A stretch of DNA of 64,000 bases from Ilex aquifolium (Eukaryota > Streptophyta > Magnoliopsida > Aquifoliales > Aquifoliaceae): NCBI GenBank assembly GCA_951799425.1, contig OX637397.1:16452064-16516063 (forward strand), in the 5' to 3' direction. Every line of letters starts with the position of its first letter. Position 1 is the stretch's first letter. The notes under the pieces are model-generated. The model was not told the DNA's origin, did no database searches, and saw nothing but the letters and a program-made list of their open reading frames with translations. The position numbers and the translations under genes are program-made. Shown in pieces: positions 55,619-64,000 of the stretch.

Positions 55619-58600
55619 GATTGATATCAAAGCTTAAGGATTAGGTCTTATATGGGAGCTATAGGAAAATGAGTGTACCACTATTGGAGATAATTAGGAG
55701 ACATGTGTGGTGACAAAAAAATATTTTTGCATCATGAGTTTTGGATGTCATATAGAGTATTAGTGTATTTTTGTTAAGAAGGTATGAAAAGTAAAAGGAT
55801 TCAAGGTAGGACGATTTATGATGTTATAACTTTTTTAGGTTATGTCAATTTTCATTATTTTGTCTGGTCCTTAGTTGCTTTAATTTGTAAAGTCAATGAT
55901 GTGTGGTAATTCAGTTTTGTTGCTTGGAGAATAAGGCCAACTCTGGCGTCATTTATATAATTTTTGTTAGGTGAAGAGATGGAATTGATAGAGAGATTAA
56001 GAATTGAAGAAAGATTGGAAATTTTGGTTTTATGGTGAAAACTTTGAGTTGTACATGCCTTCCATTAAGGTGATTAAGAGACTATAAAATAGTGCAATGT
56101 TAAAGTACAATCAATTGGAGGGGCATGATAAAATGAATAAGTATTTGTGCCGATTTTGAAATAAGTGTACAAATTATGATTTTGCTTCTGAGTGGATTGG
56201 ATGTTATTTTATGACCATTTATTTGAGGTTATCAATAGTTGTTTGGAATTAGTATGGATAGTTGGCTAGTGTTGCTTTTGGGTAAAAATTAAATGTTAAG
56301 TGATGACTTATTTTTGTACAATTGGGTTATAAAATTATTCAGAAAGAGTATGATTGGAGGATCGTGGTGCCATAATTGATGAATTATATTAGATGACCTT
56401 GCTTGAAGATTGATTGAAAATGACATAGTAAGCCTTCGAAGGGAAAAAAATATGGAGTAAGAAAATTACTCATTACATGAAAGGGTAGGAGGGATTGGAC
56501 TACGTGTGAGAGTTATATGACCATAAATCTCCTAAGTACATGGAAGGTGTTATCCTTGAGGACAGACCGTGAACTTGTTTTGGTTATTATGTGATTGTAT
56601 TTTATGGTATTTGTAGTTCGCAACATTTAGACCATCTAAAACTAGTGATAATCGGGAATCCCTTGGTTGAATATGGGGTTGATAGTTAAGTTGTACTCAT
56701 GGACTTTAAATGAAAATGGAGATCAAGGGTATGGATTAAAATTTTTGAAGTCCCGCGCCAAGGAAACCTACAAAGTTTAATAAATTTTTGGCCATTAATA
56801 TTGCTGGCGTGTGGAGCATAGATGTTCAAAAATTTGAGATCATTTGTATTGAGTAACTAATAGAACAATGATGATGTTCAATATTTGACATAAACTTTTA
56901 TCATGGTGTGGGATCTTTTAATGTCTTTGGAAGTTAAATATTGTACAAATATGAAAGTTTATCTCCAGCTCTTTTCCATCTATCATTAGGTTTGATCTTG
57001 ACAGGCCGGAGTTGAGAATAGTTGGTATTGAAGATCATAAATTTTTGAAAAGAAATCTTTGCAGTTGGTTGTGATGTTAAAAGGATTTAATACGGTAGAT
57101 CAATGTAGAAAATTACACTTGGTGGTTTTGATATTAACGAATGAATGGTTAATTAAGTTTCAATCAAAGTACGAGATTACTCTATTAGCCAGTGAATGGT
57201 TATCTTCTCATAGGTCATGAGAAATTTTTAAGGTTATGGTGATTATTGGTATGGAATTGAAGAATTATTTGGACCCCTAGGAATATAAATTTATATTGAT
57301 TATATTTTATAGTTTAAGAAATATTAAGGTGATGGATTAAATCATGGGGACTTAAGAGTTTTTCGTAAAATGTGTTGTTATAATATTGGGCGTAAGGACG
57401 AAGCTATAACATTTCGATATGGGTTATTACTTGAGCCGCTTTCTTGTTATGATAACGACATTGTACATCTAACTCTTGGGAGACAATAAAGACTTTTAAA
57501 TTGAAATAGACATTAGGCAAGGACCCAACACTCAAATACAATGTTTGACAATAAATCTTATTGGGAAGTTGAAGAAAGATATAGGGTAGATCGAATTGGT
57601 TAAAAACGTGGAGATATTATGATAGTTCTAAAAACATGTAATAATAATCATACAAAGATATAAATCAAAAGGTTTCAAATTCATCTTGTACTTATGAGAG
57701 ACAACCTATGAGAAAGTTTATCGGTTGTTAGTTCTTATTATAATGGATTGAAAAAATGAATTGAAAAATTATAATTAATATCAGAGTGTGCAGTGAAAAT
57801 ATTTGGTTAGATTTTATATTATTGGAGTTAACCATTTAGTTATAATTACACGGATGAAGATGAAAAATATAATTGAGATGTAAAAATCAATTTCTTGGAT
57901 AACTAGGTGTCTACTTTGAAAATTATCACTATCAACAATCTTGTGGTGTTCACCAAATCACAACGACTTGAGGTTTTTCATAGGATTTAATGCTACGTGG
58001 TAGATTTAAATAGAGGATATATTATACAAGAAAGAAAATGAGAGTTTTCCAAAACTTCTTATTTGATTCTCTAGTGGTAATATTGAAACGTTAAAATATT
58101 GTGACGATAATGCTAAATGTGTGTGAAAATTCTCTAAAAGTTGATAATGGTATTTGATCAGGTATGAGAAGTATATGAAGTAGGTATGGTTAAGAACTTG
58201 GGTGGATAGGATCATACACGTCTTAGGTCGGGCCATATCATGTGTCGTGCCATGTCTTGAGCCGTGCAATCTGGAGCAGTATGGATGGGAGCATGGTGGA
58301 TGAGAACAGGGGGCAAGAGTGTCATGGTACCTTGAATGACTATAATATCGAGAATGAAATGATTACCATAGGTGATGAGTAACAATGAAGTCGGCGACCT
58401 AGTGGTGAACGTGGTGAGATATTAGTTTTGGTAGTCGCACAGGTTATTGAAAAAGTTTGATAGCTTAAAAAGAATGTGAATTTGAGGACTTATGATAACT
58501 GTGATGATGAGGCAAACATGGAAAAATCTGAGGCGTTATCATGGGACATGAAGCAACATTATAAGAATGAAACTGAAGTGAAGAAATGTGATGGCAGGAA

Positions 58601-58837
58601 TGGACTTGAAAATATTTAATTAACTGTAATACTCATAGTTTGAGACTGGTGGATTGGTTGATTATCAGCCTATATAAATATGTGATGGTAAAGGTAGTGA
58701 ATTCACAAAAAAAAACTTGAATATATCTTCTTGTGTTGGTGAATGGAGTTCACTTGGTTATATTGGTGGTTAACAATTGAGACTTAGACGAGGGAGCCTG
58801 AGTTTCGAGGACTGAACTTAATTTAAGGGGGGTGGAT
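55619..58837 (+). pseudogene. Degenerate internal region of a Del-like Gypsy element
   Basis: Bounded by a mutated primer binding site on the left and, on the right, by TTTCGAGGACTGAACTTAAT and a purine tract (AAGGGGGGTGGA), the Del/Tekay hallmark. The 3.2 kb between them is AT-rich, without an open frame of note. A stretch near 57270-57325 weakly resembles the RT catalytic region, but no domain can be claimed. It is either an old decayed gag-pol or a non-coding derivative. Confidence 0.5.
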
Positions 58838-59928
58838 TGTGAGATCCCATATTTCATATAAATATAAATGATATTAATTTGATAGTATTTTTTTTAAATG
58901 ATTAAAATGATGAGAGAAATTTTGAATCGTTGTTAAAAGAATAGTAGCATAAGTTTGAGTTACAGACGTATTGACTTTTGGATCAAATTTAATTTTTGAG
59001 TTGTTTAAGGTTGATAAGTGTAATAAAGTAAATTTATTAAGTTTTTCATGTTAAAATAACATTACCATTGAATACGGGAGATCCGAAAACTTTGGAATAG
59101 ACGTTTAGCTCATACAGTAGTTCAAATGGGTAAAATAGTAATTTTAGTGTTTTGGGTATACATTGACTTTAATTTTGAGATAAATTATAAAACTAAATAT
59201 TTTTAGGTTAAAATAACATATTAAAAAAGAATCTGGAATGTCGAAAAATCTTAGGGTAGTCATCGGGATCAAATTGGAGATATTGAGTGGCAAAACTGTA
59301 ATTTTGGAGAAAAAATGCAATTTTTGGCACTACGAACAGTAAAATTCGAGATTTGCTTGTTTTAAAACACCATTTTCAGCCCTATTTGTCCCATTATTTC
59401 TTTCCATTCTCACCCAATACATCTTGGAACCCTAGGACAATATAAAGGGAAAGAGAAAAGAGAAGAACAAGGTCTCTAGAGCTTGCGTTTTTGTTTGAAA
59501 ATCTAAGAACATTAATTGTGATTCTTGGATCCACCTGAGCATTTGAAGGTGGAGCTTGAGTTCTTGAGTTTTGAGGTAGAGCTCTCATTTCTCTTGCATA
59601 TACATTGATGTATCTCATGTATGTTCTATATCTATTTGTTTAGTATGAGCAAAATACATGTTTTCATACTATGAGTCTTAATTAAATGAAGAGTTTACTA
59701 TGAATTTGTAAACCTACATGCATTAAATGAATTTGAGTATTGTGGGTTTGAAACCCTAACTTGATTTTTGTTATGGGTGTTTGATTGAACTTAAGATTTT
59801 GGATTTTTTAGAATATATGTGATTTTATATATAATGTATTTGATTTGTCTCTTAAGAATAAGTATGTTACTTTGTAAATGTGTATTTGGAGATTTTATAT
59901 CTACTATGTGTTTGATAAAATGTCAAAG
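58838..59928 (+). repeat. 3' LTR of the Del-like element, truncated
   Basis: It starts TGTGAGATCCC directly after the purine tract and carries a TATA-like box (CAATATAAAGGG, about 59440) with a GA-rich leader. It is interrupted by another LTR at 59929 and is not seen to resume. Confidence 0.6.
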
Positions 59929-60102
59929 TGTAACACCCCGCATTTTTCTTTTATATATGAATATAGATATATAGTAAATAATTGTTTTAAAACTGTAGAT
60001 ATATGTAGTGACATAAGAATAAACCGTAGGAATAAATACTATGGAGATAATTTGATTGGGAAGTTTACGTGTCGAAGATGTTTAAACTTGGAAAGGGTGA
60101 AT
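59929..60102 (+). repeat. LTR start fragment, same family as the 49319 solo LTR
   Basis: TGTAACACCCCGCATTTTTC and the next 150 bases match the first part of the LTR at 49319, including ATATGTAGTGACAT and GTGTCGAAGATGTTTAAACT. It is cut at 60103 by another LTR. Confidence 0.75.
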
Positions 60103-61533
60103 TGTGAAACCCCGGAAAATTTGAACTACTTACAAAGGGGCAAAACAATAACTTGCCACTATGAACGGGTTGCGAACCTGAATTTTTCTAGAGCTCGGAT
60201 GACGAAACGGACTTCGCCGTTGAATTCGTCTCGCGAAATCTAGTGACCATGTAAAATTTCATCAAATTCCGAAATAGTCGGATTTTTCACGTTTTACGAG
60301 ACAGTCGGGTCTCGGATGACCCCAAAAACGAATTTTTTATTAAAATTATAAAATTTTCTAATAATTGAATTAAAGTTCAAATAAAATTAATTTGAACTTA
60401 ATCCGAGGTATAATGAATCGTTTCGGGACGAAAAACGGACCCGAAAGTCGAAAATATGCGGTGCAATGTGGACCGCGCAATTAAAAGTATAAATAGGGGC
60501 TGAATATCTGAAAAATCAGATTTTTCAGCCCCTTTAGCTGGCTGTGTTCAGACGTTGAAGGGAGAGAGGAGAAAAATTTTGATCTCCAAGCTTCCCGCTC
60601 CGATTCCGGGAGTTCCGTCCGTCGGAATTCGTCGATTCAAAAGGCAAAGTTCATCTACGCGACGAGGCCTACGCGTGGGTACCAAAAACAATGGTTTTCA
60701 CCGAATGTGAAAAGATGGAAGTGTACGAAAATCAAGATTCGAGTTGTATTTCTTTGCTCGGATTCCGTCGAGCTAGAAGGGAGAAGTGATCACGTCGACG
60801 AAGGCTATGCGTGGGTACCAAAAACAACGAATTTCACCGAAGGTGAAATTTCGGGAGTTGGGAAAATCAAGCTTCGAGTTGGGTTTTCGGGTCTTGGGAG
60901 CTTCCTACGGGATTCTCACGCTACAAGAGGTAGGGGTTCTCCTACTTGGGTTGATTTCTTACCTAGAAATGCCTATGATAAATGGGCTGGATATATATAT
61001 ATATTGCCCTATGTATACATATATTTATATGTATATGGTTATGGAATAATGAGGTAAATGGGTAGTTTGTTAGAAAATTTCACTTGCCCATTGGTGGAAT
61101 TTAGGTAAAATGATTTTATCCTAAATGAGTATGTAGAAATTGCCTATTGGGATTTCTTGAATTATGTGAAAGCTACGTGAAAATTGGGCATCATATGTGT
61201 TACCATGTTGTTTGCCTTGAAGGTGTTTGATTAAATGTCTTGGTTGATGTAAATGTTGTTATTCGATGAAATTGAGATAACATGTTTAAGTGTGTTGAGG
61301 TACGTGAACTTATGCACTATGATATGCCAATATATGCTCTTTGATGTATTGACATGGTTAAGAAATATGGTAGTTATATGCTATTGATATAATTGCCATG
61401 AATTTGAACATGTGAAGTTGTGAATTAAATTGTCCATATGGCATTCATATCATATGGCACATGGCATGGATATGCAATGGTGCATTACATTGCATTGGCA
61501 TGGAATCATTTATTTCATGGGTGAGTGCATGGT
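60103..61533 (+). repeat. Partial Gypsy LTR, plus orientation
   Basis: It starts TGTGAAACCCCGG and is the inverse-orientation relative of the solo LTR at 24283-27205: CACGCGTAGCC-type blocks, ACGTGATCAC and the (TA)n block near 60992 all correspond. The 3' half is missing, cut by the element that begins at 61534. Confidence 0.7.
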
Positions 61534-62907
61534 TGACGTCGATACCCGGCATGGTAATTGACGCAAGGAGTAGTCCAAGTTGCATACATTGTGCTTCAAC
61601 TTTAAAAGTGTAAACCCAAGCGCAGGTTGAGCAAAGTAATATATTCTCGGAAGTCCGAGGTCGATCCCACGAGGAATTGTAACAAGGAACAATCACACAA
61701 ACAATAAAAGTAATTTGAAAGGAAAAAGAATTGTTTGGAAAGTTGTTGATTTGGGAAAAGTGATTTTGGTAATTAAAACAGTAATAAAATAAATACTAGA
61801 GCATCAGGTACTCTCTCTCAACTTCATACAGTAATAGTTAAAGACTCAAAGCTTGACTTGAAAGAGGAATTAAATGTCAGTTAATCCAACTAACAAATCA
61901 AGTGATAAATCTAAAGGTTATAATCAAATAACTACCAGGAACCTGAATAATCATTCAATCATATTATTCTATGAAATAATGTTAATCCTTCCAGCGTGGA
62001 ATAACCAGTGATTTATACGCAGGGAAAGTCAAGCAATCGATGTACGTGGCACAACAACTCAAGAGTTTATACAGCATAAACACTTTGCTAAAAGATTAGG
62101 AATTAAATTAACACAATAACATAAATCCTTAAGTACAAGAGTCAATAAAAATACCGTACTCCGTTGAGAGGTTTTCCCCTAACCCTAGCTTAGCCTTCTA
62201 GCTAGACATGACGAACTAAAAATAAAAAGATGGAAAAAAGAATAAATAAAATAAATCCTAATCTAATTTTCCTCTCTCAATAGATGAGAGCCCTTATTTA
62301 TAGTAAAATAAATCCTAAGTACAGGTTGGAAGGAATTCCTTTCCCAAAAAGATGTCTTGTAAGGTTAAATCCCGTGCATAAGTCTTGGGGTCCGCGGGTA
62401 CAAAATCTGTCCAGACTTCGAGCTTGAATTTCGCATATTTAGAGACTGAATCACGAAATTTTCGTGAAATACACTTTTGTAGCCCTTGAAGTCTTCTTTC
62501 CAACCCCACAAAAATCAGGTCAATCCGATATCGGAGTCAAAAGTTATGAATGAAATACTGAAGACGTGTCAAATCCTTATCTTTTAGGAAACTTTCCTAA
62601 TCCAACTTTAAATGAGTTTTCTTCTCACTTAAACTCTTATAAGGATTAAAATTCTGATTTATCTTCAAGTCTTCCTATCCCAATCTTGACTCTTCAATCC
62701 TTATCAATTGTGATTCTTCCTCTAGTGATTGCTTCACTTGCATTATCCATTATTACTTTAAATCAACCAATTTACCTGCAAAATAAACCAAACAACTAGA
62801 AAAAGTATCAAATTAGAAAATCAAGGAATTTAACACATTTAATCACAAATAATATGCAATTAACCAATTATTAAATATAATAAAATAGCACTTTTGATGG
62901 TTAATCA
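61534..62907 (-). repeat. 3' LTR of a Tat-like Gypsy element running out of the window
   Basis: On the minus strand the LTR begins TGATTAACCATCAAAAGTGC just after a purine tract (GGTTGGGGGGTG), has a TATA box (ACTATAAATAAGG, about 62295), and ends GGTATCGACGTCA. The phrase GGTCGATCCCACGAGGA near 61660 is typical of Tat/Ogre-type LTRs. Length is about 1374 bases. The 5' LTR is not in the window, so the borders rest on the TG/CA ends and the purine tract. Confidence 0.55.
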
Positions 62908-64000
62908 CACCCCCCAACCTGAATATTACTAGTCCCTAGTAATACATGTATCACAAAATCTAAAAACTAAAAAATAAAATAACCTAATAAAATAAAATAC
63001 AAATCCACTTTCGTAGGACTCACGATTGCATTTAGCATATGCAACAAGCCTTTAAACCCCTAGGTTCCCCCTAGTGGACGAGTATAGTCTCGTGAAGGTT
63101 TCCAGAGATGATACCCACAAACATCAACCTGTAATCAAATATCTAAATAATAATTTTATAACACAAATTGCTACCACAATCTAAAAATTCTAAGATGCAA
63201 ACTCTTTATAAGCACATGCAAAACAAAATATAGAACTATGCGCTATATAAATGTATGCACTTATCATATTCTCATATAAACTCGTGTGTAGTGTGAATTA
63301 ACTATACCAAGTCAGTAATTTATCTGGTAATCACCTCTACAACTATCAACTATTCGTCTCAATGCCAAATCTCACTAGATAATTCACTCATAAAAGATTC
63401 TCTCAGATTATAGTGACTATTCCCTCAAATATCACATGTGAGAAGAAGATATTTAAGTCAAAACAAAATAATGCTCACATGTTCCATTAAAATAATTGTA
63501 ATCCAAAAGAAATTGATTTGACATAATCTCATGAAAGGAAATCAACACACAATAAATAAATAATCACCATTTTCTTCCTTATTCACACAAGTCATGCATC
63601 CATCAATACACTCTTGAGATCAAATAGGTCTTTATTTAAGGTTGTAATGGGGCCTTGGGATTAGGGTTTTGAAACGAAGGATATTCAGGAATTCAAAAAA
63701 CTATCCCGAGAGAACATGTACATTACACAACCAAACTTCTTTCCATAGCCTTTCACTCTCCATCCTTTAGAAGCACAATTTACATCACTTGCTCATATTT
63801 TTTTTCTTTTCAAACACATGCTTGCTATTTTTTCTTTTTTTTCTTTTTTTCAATCTGTTTTTTTCACTGCTAGACATATTGTCTTTCTCTTTTTTTTTCA
63901 ACTTTTTTTTTTTTTTTTTTCTTTTCTTCTTTTTTTTCAGCAAGACATCTAATGCAAATATTCACAAGTATGTAAAACTCTTTTTTTTTCTTTTCTTTTC
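62908..64000 (-). other. 3' internal region of the Tat-like element, with a pyrimidine-rich tract
   Basis: Non-coding sequence next to the LTR; CCAACCTGAATATTACTAGT resembles the 3' untranslated region of Tat elements. From about 63798 to the window end the plus strand is almost all T and C (T-rich runs). No gene is seen. Confidence 0.45.

Noticed and set aside
55619-58837. Hidden host genes in the 3.2-kb AT-rich stretch
   Set aside because: There are no long frames or splice-flanked open stretches, and it is bounded by a primer-site relic and a polypurine tract.
61534-62907. A tRNA or rRNA feature in the terminal region
   Set aside because: No tRNA or rRNA core motif is visible; the TATA box, purine tract and ends fit an LTR.

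Overview
This is plant nuclear DNA, most likely from a eudicot. The evidence is a DUF247-family gene, plant-type Copia and Gypsy retrotransposons primed by initiator Met-tRNA, hAT, CACTA and Mutator-type remnants, a Helitron end, AT-rich spacers and many (CT)n, (TA)n and (GA)n microsatellites. There is nothing bacterial, organellar or viral in its layout. The species cannot be fixed from the sequence.

Only one host gene is convincing: a DUF247 (UPF0481-like) membrane-anchored protein whose main exon is 12101-13372. A TATA box and a possible 12-nt first exon lie about 1.4 kb upstream. Nearly everything else is transposon in nested layers.

Layout: 0.6-7.1 kb, two broken Copia elements, one on each strand (the plus one Tnt1-like). 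7.1-10.5 kb, spacer with a 40-nt poly-C run, an LTR remnant and a MITE. 10.5-13.4 kb, the DUF247 gene. 13.8-14.9 kb, a MULE-type MITE with a 9-bp target duplication. 15.0-16.3 kb, a hAT transposase remnant. 16.8-21.2 kb, a probable non-autonomous Helitron carrying exon-like pieces. 22.8-29.6 kb, a degraded Copia (minus strand) split by a 2.9-kb Gypsy solo LTR. 30.0-32.75 kb, a CACTA-like element packed with GCGACG/CGTCGC motifs. 34.4-46.6 kb, a complete and fairly young Tekay/Del-type chromovirus (minus strand) whose left LTR contains a 2.6-kb near-perfect palindrome. 46.6-53.0 kb, SINE-like and hAT-like pieces, a 2.2-kb solo LTR and a second copy of the MULE-MITE. 53-64 kb, a degenerate Del-like element, two truncated LTRs, and the 3' LTR and adjoining internal end of a further (Tat-like) element that leaves the window.

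The most notable structure is the palindrome at 34671-37306. Two 1296-bp arms match with one mismatch noticed, flank a 44-bp spacer, start TG and end CA, and are bordered by the 5-bp duplication GCGTA. It looks like an LTR-type integration in which both ends are the same (U3) end of an LTR. It carries two inward-facing TATA boxes, so transcripts could fold into a long hairpin. Other points of interest are ACCGGT-centred palindrome arrays in two unrelated LTRs, a lone in-frame stop between gag-protease and RT in the otherwise intact chromovirus, and the two MULE-MITE copies with rapidly changing repeat cores.
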